NCBI GenBank assembly: GCA_003223395.1
Contig: QHUZ01000027.1
Span: forward strand, 1-44,848
Direction of reading: 5' to 3'
From: Gemmatimonadota bacterium
GTDB lineage: Bacteria; Gemmatimonadota; Gemmatimonadetes; Gemmatimonadales; GWC2-71-9
Length of the DNA: 44,848 nucleotides
Every line of letters starts with the position of its first letter. Within the stretch, counting starts at the first letter, position 1. Shown here piece after piece: positions 24,493 to 32,716 of this stretch. The translations under genes were made by a program, and so were the position numbers. The notes below the pieces were generated by a model. That model was not told the DNA's origin, searched no databases, and worked only from the letters and a program-made list of their open reading frames with translations.

Positions 24493-25239
24493 CTACATTG
24501 CCGCCAATTCCCCGCCGCATTTCTCGCAGTACCACTCCGTCGCCACGTTCATCGTTCCGCATTCTTTGCACTTGAGCGTCTTCTCGACCGGCGCGTTTTC
24601 GTCGATCGGCGCGAGCGGCGTTCCATCGAGTACCTCGTCGGGCTGATACTGCGCCCCACTTGCCCGCCCGGGCGACGGTGTCCGATCATCTTCCGTGACT
24701 GATTTCAGGAAGGCCAGCTCGTCGATTGGCGTCTTCCGTCGTTCTGGAGGCTTCTCGGGTGGTCTGGGTGGCGCTGCGGCACGCGCCGCGGCTGGAGCGG
24801 GTTTTGACTTGACCAGCTCGTCCAGCTCTTCAAGCCGAGTGATGTCGCGCTCGACATCCATCAGCTCGTCGCGCACTGCGCCGAGGTCCGCCAGCGCGTC
24901 CTTGTGGACCTGGCTCCACTGCCCTTCGTCGTATTCGCCCACCTCGTGCCGCAGCTCGGTTTCGGCCAAGCGCTCGGCAGCCGCCTTTTCCTTCCTCTGG
25001 AGCTCGACGAGGTTTTCCTTGCGCTGCGCGATCAGCTGCCGCGCCTCCTGGGCGTGTGCTTTCAACTCCTCGGTGACCGCCTTCAGCCGCGCCTCATAAT
25101 CGGCGCGGACGCGGGTACGCACGTGTTCGGGCGCCGAGTCCGCGGTCGCGGTGATGCGCGCGAGCCACGCCTCGTACTGGCGACGCTCTTCCAGTAGCCG
25201 CTGAATCGCGGCGGCACTTTTCGAAGGTCCCTTAGGCAT
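24493..25239 (-). CDS. Coiled-coil protein with C-terminal zinc ribbon
   Basis: Residues 1-135 are mostly charged heptad-like helices (for example RADYEARLKAVTEELKAHAQ). A Pro/Ala-rich linker with acidic patches follows, and the last 25 residues hold CKECGTMNVATEWYCEKCG, a C-x2-C ... C-x2-C zinc ribbon. This resembles other bacterial coiled-coil zinc-ribbon proteins of unknown role. It overlaps the aldolase gene by eight bases and is the last gene of the pyr operon. A scaffold or nucleic-acid-binding role is guesswork. Confidence 0.8.
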   Translation of the reverse strand: MPKGPSKSAAAIQRLLEERRQYEAWLARITATADSAPEHVRTRVRADYEARLKAVTEELKAHAQEARQLIAQRKENLVELQRKEKAAAERLAETELRHEVGEYDEGQWSQVHKDALADLGAVRDELMDVERDITRLEELDELVKSKPAPAAARAAAPPRPPEKPPERRKTPIDELAFLKSVTEDDRTPSPGRASGAQYQPDEVLDGTPLAPIDENAPVEKTLKCKECGTMNVATEWYCEKCGGELAAM

Positions 25240-25870
25240 CCTTCTCCCGTTGCTGCACCAACGCGCGGACTGCTTCGGCGCTCAGCGGCTGCGGTTGACC
25301 GACCTGGCGCGCGGCCAGGATAATGCGCGCGCTGTGTTCCAGACTTTCCATACGGATCCAGGCCTCATCGAGCGACCGGCCCATGGTCACGGCACCGTGG
25401 TTAGCGAGCAGCAGCGCGTCGTGCCCGTCGAGATAGGGGACAACCTGGTCGCCCAGCTCCCTCGTCCCCGACATCCCAAAGGGCACGAGCGCCACCGGTC
25501 CCACCACGAAAATAAGCTCCGGCAACAAATTGCCCGGAATCGTCTGGCCCGCAACGGCAAAACCTGTAGCGGCAGGGGGATGCGCATGCACGACGGCCTG
25601 CACGTCGGGCCGGTGCCGGAGGATGCGTAAGTGTAACTCCAACTCGCTGGTAGGTTTGCGGGAGCCGCGCCGGCGCACCTTGCCTGAGAAATCGACTTCC
25701 ACCATGTCGGCAGGATCCACGAGCGATTTGAGGACTCCGCTGGGTGTCACGAGCGCGCGTTCCGGCCCGAGACGCACCGAGAGATTGCCGTCCCGCCCGG
25801 CGATCAGGCCCCGCGCCGCGAGCTGGCGGCAGCACAGCGCCATGCGCCGGGCCACCGCGCTCCGGTTCAT
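25232..25870 (-). CDS. Class II aldolase/adducin family protein
   Basis: Zinc-dependent aldolase, epimerase or dehydratase fold acting on small sugar phosphates or related compounds. The metal ligands are visible as HAHP (two His) and ANHGAVTMG, together with TSELELHLRILR carrying the conserved Glu. The glycine-rich N-terminus is GLIAGRDGNLSVR. At 212 residues it is close to L-fuculose-phosphate aldolase (FucA) and methylthioribulose-1-phosphate dehydratase; the substrate cannot be fixed. It is joined to pyrC by an ATGA overlap. Confidence 0.9.
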   Translation of the reverse strand: MNRSAVARRMALCCRQLAARGLIAGRDGNLSVRLGPERALVTPSGVLKSLVDPADMVEVDFSGKVRRRGSRKPTSELELHLRILRHRPDVQAVVHAHPPAATGFAVAGQTIPGNLLPELIFVVGPVALVPFGMSGTRELGDQVVPYLDGHDALLLANHGAVTMGRSLDEAWIRMESLEHSARIILAARQVGQPQPLSAEAVRALVQQREKDA

Positions 25871-27168
25871 CGCGTGCCGGTGCTATCCAGGTCGTGGACG
25901 ATGGCGCCCGCGACGATCGTCAGCACGGCGCGGCCCGTGAGCGCCCGGCCGGCGAACGGGGTGTTGTGACTCTTGGAATGGAAGGTCGTCGGATCCACCG
26001 ACCACTTCGCGGCGGGGTCGAATACGGCGACATCCGCGACGGCGCCCGGCGCGAGTGAGCCACCCGCCAGATGGAATACGCGCGCCGGCTCGGTGCTCAT
26101 GCGGCGGATCAGCTCCGGCAGGGTGAACACGCCGCTTTCGACGAGCTCGGTGTGTGCGACGGCGAACGCGGTCTCCAATCCGACGACGCCGAACGGCGCG
26201 TCATCGAACGCCGCTTCCTTCTCGTCGTAGGCGTGTGGCGCGTGATCGGAGGCGATGCAGTCGATGACGCCGTCTTTCAGTGCGCCGCGGAGCGCGGCGA
26301 CGTCGGCCGCCTCGCGGAGCGGTGGATTCATCTTCGCGTGCGTGTCGTACTCTTCGCACGCGTAGTCGGTCAACGTGAGATGATGCGGTGTCACCTCGGC
26401 GGTCACGCGAATGCCGCGCTCCTTCGCCTCGCGGATAATGGCGACCGACCCGCGCGCCGACATGTGACAGAGATGGACATGGCCACCGGTCAGCTCGGCG
26501 AGCAGCACGTCGCGCGCGACGATGATCTCTTCGGCCGCCGCGGGAATCCCCTTCAAACCGAGTCGCGTCGCGACGAGACCTTCGTGCATCACGCCGCCGC
26601 CGGCCAGGGTCGGATCCTCGCAATGATCGGCGACGGGAATGTTGAACGTGCGCGCGTACTCGAGCGCGGTGCGCATCAGGTGACTGGAAACGACGGGCTT
26701 GCCGTCGTCCGAGACCGCGACCGCGCCGGCGCTCACCATCTCCCCGAACTCGGCGAGGCGCTCGCCTTTCTGACCGATCGACACGGCCCCGATCGGATGC
26801 ACGCGTGCCAGTCCCGCGCGGCCGGACTGGCGCACGATGAATCCCACCGCCGCCTGGTTATCGGTGACCGGGTCGGTGTTCGGCATCGCGCAGATCGCGG
26901 TAAAGCCGCCCGCCGCCGCGGCCCGCGCGCCGCTCGCCACCGTCTCTTCATCTTCGTTGCCCGGCTCACGCAGATGCACGTGCAAGTCCACGAGGCCCGG
27001 GGTGACGACCTTGCCCTTCACGTTGCGCACGATGGCGCCATCGGGGGCCGCCAGCCCGCGGCCGACGCTGGCGATCTTGCCGTCCTGGATCAGTACGTCG
27101 GCAGCCCCGTCCAGGTCGCGGCTGGGGTCGATGACGCGCCCGCCCTGCAGCAGGATGGGCGGGATCAT
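25867..27168 (-). CDS. pyrC: Dihydroorotase
   Basis: Third step of de novo pyrimidine synthesis: cyclisation of carbamoyl aspartate to dihydroorotate. The class I form (433 residues) shows [20 protein letters not shown] with the HxH metal motif, [11 protein letters not shown], further His ligands in VADHCEDP and TPHHLTLTD, and [20 protein letters not shown] with the metal Asp. The ATG at 27168 gives the expected N-terminus ([17 protein letters not shown]) and overlaps the pyrB stop as ATGA. Confidence 0.96.
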   Translation of the reverse strand: MIPPILLQGGRVIDPSRDLDGAADVLIQDGKIASVGRGLAAPDGAIVRNVKGKVVTPGLVDLHVHLREPGNEDEETVASGARAAAAGGFTAICAMPNTDPVTDNQAAVGFIVRQSGRAGLARVHPIGAVSIGQKGERLAEFGEMVSAGAVAVSDDGKPVVSSHLMRTALEYARTFNIPVADHCEDPTLAGGGVMHEGLVATRLGLKGIPAAAEEIIVARDVLLAELTGGHVHLCHMSARGSVAIIREAKERGIRVTAEVTPHHLTLTDYACEEYDTHAKMNPPLREAADVAALRGALKDGVIDCIASDHAPHAYDEKEAAFDDAPFGVVGLETAFAVAHTELVESGVFTLPELIRRMSTEPARVFHLAGGSLAPGAVADVAVFDPAAKWSVDPTTFHSKSHNTPFAGRALTGRAVLTIVAGAIVHDLDSTGTR

Positions 27169-28130
27169 TCGCTGCCTCGTTTCGCGGCGTCGGCGAGCTC
27201 GGCTCGGCCGCCGGCGAGCAGATACAGCACGGCCATTCGCACCGCCACGCCGTTCGTCACCTGATCGAGTATCACGCTGTGCGGCCCATCGGCGACACGC
27301 GAGTCGATCTCGACGCCGCGGTTCATGGGGCCGGGATGCATGATCGTGATCGCTTTCGGTGAGCGCTCGAGGCGCTCCGGCGTGACGCCGAAGACGCGAT
27401 AGTATTCGCGCAGGCTCGGGATGAAGCCCTTTTCCATCCGCTCGAGCTGGAGCCGCAGTACGTTCAGCACGTCGGCCCACTCGATCGCTTCTTCGATGCG
27501 GCCGAAGACCTTCACGCCCAGCTCTTCGATGCCCCGCGGCAGCAGCGTCCACGGTCCGCACACGGCGACCTCGGCGCCAAGCTTCGTCAGGCCCCACAGA
27601 TTCGACCGGGCGACGCGTGAGTGCAGCACATCGCCCACCAGGCAGACCTTCAGACCTTCGATCTTTCCATGCTTGTCGCGGATCGTCAGCAGGTCGAGCA
27701 GCGCCTGGGTGGGGTGTTCGTGCTTGCCGTCGCCCGCGTTGATCACGTTCGAAGCGATGCGGTTGCCAAGGAATTCGGCCGCGCCGGACGACGGATGGCG
27801 AATGACCACCATGTCGATCCGCATCGCTTCGAGATTGCGCGCGGTGTCCACCAGCGTTTCGCCCTTGGAGACGGATGACCCGGTTGCCGCGACGTTGACC
27901 GTGTCGGCGGAGAGGCGCTTTTCCGCGAATTCGAACGACACGCGCGTCCGGGTCGAGGCTTCAAAGAAGAGGTTGACGATCGTCTTGCCGCGCAGCGCGG
28001 GCACCTTCTTGATCGGCCGCTCCGACACCTCCTTGAACGGCTCGGCGGTGTCGAGGATGAGCCGGATCTGGTCCGGCGTCATGTGCTCGAGCCCGGTCAG
28101 GTCCTTGCCGAGGGTCGAGGAGGCGTTCAT
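27165..28130 (-). CDS. pyrB: Aspartate carbamoyltransferase catalytic subunit
   Basis: Condenses carbamoyl phosphate with aspartate. STRTRVSFE is the carbamoyl-phosphate loop, [15 protein letters not shown] the 80s loop, and [26 protein letters not shown] and [17 protein letters not shown] are family blocks. The 321-residue length is normal. A pyrI regulatory gene is absent next door, consistent with the PyrR-regulated type of operon. It overlaps pyrR by four bases. Confidence 0.97.
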   Translation of the reverse strand: MNASSTLGKDLTGLEHMTPDQIRLILDTAEPFKEVSERPIKKVPALRGKTIVNLFFEASTRTRVSFEFAEKRLSADTVNVAATGSSVSKGETLVDTARNLEAMRIDMVVIRHPSSGAAEFLGNRIASNVINAGDGKHEHPTQALLDLLTIRDKHGKIEGLKVCLVGDVLHSRVARSNLWGLTKLGAEVAVCGPWTLLPRGIEELGVKVFGRIEEAIEWADVLNVLRLQLERMEKGFIPSLREYYRVFGVTPERLERSPKAITIMHPGPMNRGVEIDSRVADGPHSVILDQVTNGVAVRMAVLYLLAGGRAELADAAKRGSE

Positions 28131-28678
28131 CGGATCACGTCCACCTGATCGCGGCCGTCGAGCTCCTCCACCTGGACGTCCACCCGCTCATCCCGCCCTG
28201 TCTTGACCGATTTGCCCACGATATCGGCCTGAATCGGGAGCTCCCGCCCGCCGCGGTCCACCAGCACGCAAAGCGAGATGCGCTTGGGACGACCGAAATC
28301 CGTCAGCTCATCGAGCGCCGCGCGCACGGTGCGGCCGGTGTACAGGACGTCGTCCACGATCACCGCGTGCTTGTCCGTGAGATCGCCCGGAATATGGGTT
28401 TCGCCGATGACCGGCTTCGGCCCCACCGTCCCCAGATCATCCCGGTACAGCGTGATGTCGAGCGCGCCGCGCGGCACGGCGGCGCCTTCCGATTGTTCGA
28501 TGAGTTTGGCGATGCGAGCGGCGAGTTCGACGCCGCGGCGCTGGATCCCGATCAGGACGAGATCATCCGTGCCGTGCGCTAACTCGAGGATTTCGACTGC
28601 CATACGCTGCAACGCCCGCGACATCGCGCGGGCGTCAAGGAGCGTGGTGCGTTCTTCTGCTTTGGGGGGCCGAGGCAT
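28127..28678 (-). CDS. pyrR: Bifunctional pyr operon regulator / uracil phosphoribosyltransferase
   Basis: PyrR binds pyr mRNA to control attenuation and can also convert uracil and PRPP to UMP. The PRPP motif is [20 protein letters not shown], with [13 protein letters not shown] and [20 protein letters not shown] typical of PyrR. Its 183 residues match the family. The ATG at 28678 was chosen because the longer in-frame extension has no conservation. First gene of pyrR-pyrB-pyrC. Confidence 0.95.
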   Translation of the reverse strand: MPRPPKAEERTTLLDARAMSRALQRMAVEILELAHGTDDLVLIGIQRRGVELAARIAKLIEQSEGAAVPRGALDITLYRDDLGTVGPKPVIGETHIPGDLTDKHAVIVDDVLYTGRTVRAALDELTDFGRPKRISLCVLVDRGGRELPIQADIVGKSVKTGRDERVDVQVEELDGRDQVDVIR

Positions 28679-28873
28679 CTCGAAGCTGAAAAGTACTACG
28701 GCGGCGAGGGGCGGCAAAGGCCGCCGATTTCCTTTAGATTCCAGGAGCGCCGCCAGGGCGGCCCACGGTCCGCGTAAAGGGTTTCTAGCCCCCCTAAGCT
28801 TTGCCAGACATGACCTGACTTCCTCGCCCCACGACGCGGACAACGGGCGGTTCTAGGAAGGAAGGTTCGCGTC
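28679..28873. other. Divergent intergenic region: pyr leader and ankyrin-gene promoter space
   Basis: About 195 bases separate pyrR from the ankyrin gene. A perfect six-base stem with an AAAG/CTTT loop lies at 28710-28725, about 30 bases before pyrR. It could be part of an attenuator, but no U-run follows. I find no convincing PyrR-binding consensus and no clear promoter pair. The plus-strand side has GGAAGGAAGG just before the ankyrin GTG start. Confidence 0.4.
28700..28715 (+). repeat. 16-base GC-rich intergenic repeat, copy 1
   Basis: GGCGGCGAGGGGCGGC, identical to the copies at 32229-32244 (same strand) and 32668-32683 (opposite strand). This copy sits in the pyrR leader and supplies one arm of the small hairpin there. 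Confidence 0.8.
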
Positions 28874-30136
28874 GTGAAGCCCAACCTCGAGTGGCTCCGT
28901 AAGCAGGCCAAGCATCACCTCGACGAGCTCCGCAAAACCGATCCGCAGGCCAAACTCGCCGATGCGCAGCTCGCGATCGCCAGGCAGAACGGGTTTCCGA
29001 GCTGGCGCGCCCTCAAAGCCCACGTCGACTCTCTGAGCGTCGAGGGCCAGCTGTTTGACGCCGCCCGCCGCGGCGACGTGGAGACGTTGACCGCGCTGCT
29101 CGATCAGCATCCCGAGAAGCTGCAGGCGCGCGACGAACCGTACGAATGGACCCTGCTCCATAAGGCGGCGAGTGAGGGGCAGCTCGCGACCGTGGACCTC
29201 TTGTTACGCCGGGGACTCGATCCGAACTCACGCGAAAAAGGCGACAACACCTACCCGATGCACTGGGCGGCGGCGGCCGGCAAGCTGGACGTGGTGCGCC
29301 GCCTGGCCGACGCGGGTGGTGACGTGGTCGGGCATGGCGACGATCACGAGCTGGAGATCATCGGCTGGGCAACGTGCTGGGATGGAACCGACGACGCCGA
29401 CCATCGCGCGGTCGTCGCGTTTCTGCTCAGTCGCGGTGCGCGCCACCACATTTTCTCCGCCATCGCCAGCAATCTGGGCGACGAAATCCGCCGTATCGTG
29501 GCGACAAGTCCAGCGACGCTGACCAGCCGGATGAGCCGCAACGAAAATCATCAGACACCGCTGCACTTTGCCGTCCGACGCAACCGCCCCGACATAGTCC
29601 GTCTACTCCTCGATCTCGGCGCCGATCCGCTGATCGCGGACGGGTTTGGTTTTCCGCCCGCGATGTATGCGACGGCGCCCGAGATCGACCGCCCGGTAAT
29701 GGAAGCGATCCGGAAAATGACGGCGGGCGAGCTCGTGAGCGCCGACCGCGGGCACCGTCCGACTCGCGCCGGCACGATGGATCTCCTCGCGAGCGTCGCG
29801 CTGGGCGACTGGGACGCGGCTGCGCGCCTCGCGCACGACAACCCCGAGCTGCTCAACACGGGCGCTCTCCATCTGGCCGCCAAACGGGGCGACCTGCAGG
29901 CGGTGCGCTGGCTGCTCGCGCATGACGCGAGCCCCGATGCGCGGTGGAACCATGTCGATGCCTACGTCACTCCCCTGCACCTTGCGATTCTGAACAACCA
30001 CACGGAGGTCGCTCGCGCGTTGGTGGACGCCGGCGCCGATCCGACCATTCGCGACAGCAAACACGACAGCGACGCAGTGGGCTGGGCCGGGTTTTTCCAT
30101 CGCGACGCGATTGTGGACCTGCTGAAGCGCCGCTAG
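28874..30136 (+). CDS. Ankyrin-repeat protein, 420 aa
   Basis: Predicted protein-interaction scaffold with no catalytic domain seen. The N-terminal 55 residues (PNLEWLRKQAKHHLDELRKT, then NGFPSWRALKAHVDSL) resemble the short domain that often precedes ankyrins in soil bacteria. Repeats follow in two blocks, for example EWTLLHKAASEGQLATVDLL, HQTPLHFAVRRNRPDIVRLL and VTPLHLAILNNHTEVARAL. The GTG start at 28874 is supported by GGAAGGAAGG about nine bases upstream. No signal peptide is present. Its stop overlaps the convergent dehydrogenase gene by four bases. Confidence 0.9.
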   Translation: MKPNLEWLRKQAKHHLDELRKTDPQAKLADAQLAIARQNGFPSWRALKAHVDSLSVEGQLFDAARRGDVETLTALLDQHPEKLQARDEPYEWTLLHKAASEGQLATVDLLLRRGLDPNSREKGDNTYPMHWAAAAGKLDVVRRLADAGGDVVGHGDDHELEIIGWATCWDGTDDADHRAVVAFLLSRGARHHIFSAIASNLGDEIRRIVATSPATLTSRMSRNENHQTPLHFAVRRNRPDIVRLLLDLGADPLIADGFGFPPAMYATAPEIDRPVMEAIRKMTAGELVSADRGHRPTRAGTMDLLASVALGDWDAAARLAHDNPELLNTGALHLAAKRGDLQAVRWLLAHDASPDARWNHVDAYVTPLHLAILNNHTEVARALVDAGADPTIRDSKHDSDAVGWAGFFHRDAIVDLLKRR

Positions 30137-31071
30137 GAGTACACCGGCGTCAAGGGAGGTTTGCCGCTCAGCACCGCCTGCACATTGGCGAGGGCGATCG
30201 CCGCCATCTTACGCCGCGTCTGTTCCGTAGCGCTGCCGATGTGCGGCAGCAACACGGTGCGCGGCGCGGCCAGCAGGCGCGGATGGATCGCGGGCTCGTC
30301 GGTATAGACGTCCAGGCCCGCCGCGCCGAGCTGTCCCAGCTCGAGCGCGGTAGCGAGCGCCTCCTCGCGGATCAGGTCGCCACGCGAGGTGTTGATGAGA
30401 ATCGCGCCGGGCTTCATGCGCGCGAGCGTCTCCCCGTTGATGATCCCTTTGGTCTCCGGGGTGGACGGCACGTGCAGGCTCACGATGTCGCTCTCGGCGA
30501 GTAACCGGGTCGCATCGACCCGCGTGGCGCCCGTCTCACGCTCAAAGTCGGGCTTGGCGGTTCGCGCGGCGTACAGGATGCGGAGCCCGAACGGCAGCGC
30601 ACGGCGTCCTACTGCCTGGCCGATCCTGCCCGCGCCGAACAGGCCGAGCGTCCGGCCACGCAGCTCGAGGCCGAGCAACTGTTCCGGATGCCAGCCGGTC
30701 CATTGCCCGCTGCGCACCAGATCCACACCTTCGATGACACGGCGCGCGGTCGCGAGGATCAGCGCCCAGGTGAGATCGGCCGTCGCTTCGGTCAGCACGC
30801 CAGGCGTGTTGGTGACGATCACCTTCCGCATCTCGGCCGCGACCACATCGACGTTGTTGTATCCGACTGCGCAGTTCGCGACGATGCGGAGATTGGGAAG
30901 GTTCTTGAACTCGGTTCCACCAACCCAGCGCGACAGCAACGGCACGAGTGCCACCCAGTCGCCCTTCGGAGTGGGTTCAGAGGCAGGCAACCATGTGATA
31001 TCGAGGTCTGCAAGCTGCCCGGGCTCAACGAGGTTTTTGATCTCGGCAGCGATGAGTACTCGGTGAGTCAA
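30133..31071 (-). CDS. D-2-hydroxyacid dehydrogenase (glyoxylate/glycerate reductase type)
   Basis: NAD(P)H-dependent reductase of a 2-oxoacid such as glyoxylate or hydroxypyruvate. The cofactor motif is GLFGAGRIGQAVGRRALPFG, the catalytic Arg lies in INTSRGDLI, the Glu in VYTDEPAIHP and the His in LLPHIGSAT. Its 312 residues are typical. The start is a TTG that overlaps the citrate synthase stop as TTGA, so the two are translationally coupled. Confidence 0.93.
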   Translation of the reverse strand: MTHRVLIAAEIKNLVEPGQLADLDITWLPASEPTPKGDWVALVPLLSRWVGGTEFKNLPNLRIVANCAVGYNNVDVVAAEMRKVIVTNTPGVLTEATADLTWALILATARRVIEGVDLVRSGQWTGWHPEQLLGLELRGRTLGLFGAGRIGQAVGRRALPFGLRILYAARTAKPDFERETGATRVDATRLLAESDIVSLHVPSTPETKGIINGETLARMKPGAILINTSRGDLIREEALATALELGQLGAAGLDVYTDEPAIHPRLLAAPRTVLLPHIGSATEQTRRKMAAIALANVQAVLSGKPPLTPVYS

Positions 31072-32201
31072 TCGACCTTCAGGCCCCTGGGACCCACGTA
31101 TTCCGATTGCGGCCGGATCAGGTGATCCTCGGCATGCTGCTCAATGACATGGGCACACCAGCCGGCGACTCGCCCACACGCAAACGTTGCTACGAATGAG
31201 CGCGGCTCGAGGCCCAGCGCCTGGAGCACGAGTGCCGTGAAGAACTCGACGTTCGTACGCAGATTCCGCCCCGGCTTCACTTCGTCCAGGACCTTCACGA
31301 TCGTCTGCTCCGCCGCGCGCGCCAGGTCGAACAGTTTCCGGTTCTCGAGGGCCGCCGAGCTGAGCTGATCGGCGACTTTGCTGAGCACTTCGGCGCGGGG
31401 GTCGCGGACCTTGTAGACACGGTGGCCGAATCCCATGATCCGCCGCCCCGCCGCCAGCTCATTCCGCACCCAGCCCTCCGCGCGATCAGCGGACCTGATG
31501 TCCTTGAGCATGTCGAGCACGGGACCCGGCGCGCCGCCGTGCAATGGCCCCTTGAGGGCGCCGATCGCGCCCGTTACGGCGCTGACCAGGTCCGAGCGCG
31601 TGCTCGCAATCACGCGCGCGGTGAATGTGGATGCGTTCATGCCATGGTCGATCACCGTGACCCAGTAGCTGTCGATCGCGCGCGCGGCGATCGGGTCGGG
31701 CTCCTTGCCGTGCATCATGTACAGAAAGTTCGCGGCCAGCGGCAAGTCGGTCCGCGGCGCGATCGGCGCCTGGCCGGCGCTCAGCCGGGCATGTGCCGCG
31801 ACAACAGTTGGGAAGCGGGCGGTGAGCATCTTCGCGGCCTGCATGTCCGCACCGGGCGAGATCTCATCTGGCTGAGCGAGATCGAGCGACAGGGTGGCGC
31901 ACGCCATACGCAGCGCGTCGATCGGCGGTGCCTGGGCGGCAGCCCGCACGACGTGCAAGGCTTCCTCAGGTAGCGGCCGCAACCCCGCGATTTCCTTCCG
32001 CAGGGTCGCCAGCTCGTCCTTCGAAGGCAGTGCGCCGCGCCACAACAGATGCGCCGCTTCCTCGAACGTCACATGGCCCGCCAGCTCCCTGAGCTGGTAC
32101 CCGCCGATGATCAGCTCACCGGCCTGGCCGTCCACGTGGCTGAGGCGCGTCTGGGCGGCGACGACACCATCAAGACCGCGCGGCCTGGTATTAGAGCTCA
32201 T
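31068..32201 (-). CDS. Citrate synthase family protein (citrate or 2-methylcitrate synthase)
   Basis: Condenses oxaloacetate with acetyl- or propionyl-CoA. Conserved elements include GGYQLRELAGHVTFEEAAHL, the catalytic His in GFGHRVYKVRDPRAEVL, the substrate Arg/Asp region in RTNVEFFTALVLQALGL, and HGGAPGPVLDML. At 377 residues it belongs to the short, dimer-type family, in which citrate and methylcitrate synthases cannot be separated by eye. The ATG at 32201 was chosen over an extension that runs into the intergenic repeat. Confidence 0.92.
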   Translation of the reverse strand: MSSNTRPRGLDGVVAAQTRLSHVDGQAGELIIGGYQLRELAGHVTFEEAAHLLWRGALPSKDELATLRKEIAGLRPLPEEALHVVRAAAQAPPIDALRMACATLSLDLAQPDEISPGADMQAAKMLTARFPTVVAAHARLSAGQAPIAPRTDLPLAANFLYMMHGKEPDPIAARAIDSYWVTVIDHGMNASTFTARVIASTRSDLVSAVTGAIGALKGPLHGGAPGPVLDMLKDIRSADRAEGWVRNELAAGRRIMGFGHRVYKVRDPRAEVLSKVADQLSSAALENRKLFDLARAAEQTIVKVLDEVKPGRNLRTNVEFFTALVLQALGLEPRSFVATFACGRVAGWCAHVIEQHAEDHLIRPQSEYVGPRGLKVD

Positions 32202-32204
32202 GTG

Positions 32205-32250
32205 ACAGGGCGGCGAAGGGCGGTGAAGGGCGGCGAGGGGCGGCAAAAAC
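32205..32250 (+). repeat. Ten-base tandem repeat upstream of the four-helix-bundle gene (contains 16-base copy 2)
   Basis: Four degenerate 10-base units of the form CGGCGAAGGG run from 32211. The exact word GGCGGCGAGGGGCGGC occurs at 32229-32244. The array fills the space between the citrate synthase start and the four-helix-bundle gene. Confidence 0.8.
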
Positions 32251-32280
32251 ATGAACCTCGCGAGGAAATGGTCCTGCTCT

Positions 32281-32306
32281 GTGCCTCGAATTGTCTATCA
32301 AGGCAC
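32281..32306 (+). promoter_or_regulatory. Inverted repeat abutting the start of the four-helix-bundle gene
   Basis: GTGCCT and AGGCAC form a perfect six-base stem, extended by two more pairs after one mismatch, across 26 bases that end directly on the ATG. It could be an operator or an mRNA hairpin covering the ribosome-binding region. A separate palindrome, CCTCGCGAGG, lies at 32256-32265. Confidence 0.5.
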
Positions 32307-32666
32307 ATGGCGACACACAAACGGTTCTTGGCATGGCAGGAATGCCATAAGCTTGTCCTTGCAGTCTATAAGGCAACCGAGTGCTTTCCCAAACATGAGC
32401 TATATGGTCTGACATCCCAACTCCGTCGTGCCGCGCTCTCAGCTGCCGTAAATATCGTCGAGGGCGCATCAAAAAAGGGCCGAAACGAATTTCGACGCTT
32501 TCTTGACATGTCTCTCGGATCGCTGGCTGAGGTCGAATATGAGTTAGAGGTGGCCGGTGCACTCGGCTACTTGAATGACGACGTGTGCTCCAGTCTTACT
32601 AACCAAGTACGCAGAGCCCATTTCTTGACGTGGAAGCTAAAAATCTCGATGAACGACGCGACCTAG
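32307..32666 (+). CDS. Four-helix-bundle protein (23S rRNA intervening-sequence / Avd-like family)
   Basis: The 119-residue product shows the family signature: FLAWQECHKLVLAVYKATE, FPKHELYGLTSQLRRAALSA, AVNIVEGASKKGRNEFRRFL, and the C-terminal helix beginning SLAEVEYELEVAGALGYL. Family members occur as orphan genes, inside 23S rRNA spacers, or as Avd accessory proteins of diversity-generating retroelements. No reverse transcriptase or template repeat is present here. The gene is visibly more AT-rich than its neighbours, is oriented against both, and lies between two inverted GC-rich repeats, which suggests recent acquisition. Confidence 0.9.
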   Translation: MATHKRFLAWQECHKLVLAVYKATECFPKHELYGLTSQLRRAALSAAVNIVEGASKKGRNEFRRFLDMSLGSLAEVEYELEVAGALGYLNDDVCSSLTNQVRRAHFLTWKLKISMNDAT

Positions 32667-32716
32667 CGCCGCCCCTCGCCGCCGTCTCACCTGCCGCCGT
32701 CTCACCTGCCGCCCTT
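32667..32716 (-). repeat. GC-rich repeat downstream of the four-helix-bundle gene (16-base copy 3 plus 15-base tandem)
   Basis: The exact reverse complement of GGCGGCGAGGGGCGGC lies at 32668-32683. It is followed by two perfect 15-base units (32678-32692 and 32693-32707) and a partial third. The array begins at the stop codon of the four-helix gene and runs into the last codons and stop of the M20 peptidase. Confidence 0.82.

Noticed and set aside
28780-28860. GAGGAAGTC stretch resembling the RNase P RNA P4 region
   Set aside because: Only the short word matches; the rest of the RNA core is absent, and the region is too short.
32307-32666. Diversity-generating retroelement with the four-helix protein as Avd
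   Set aside because: No reverse transcriptase, template repeat or variable-repeat target gene lies nearby.
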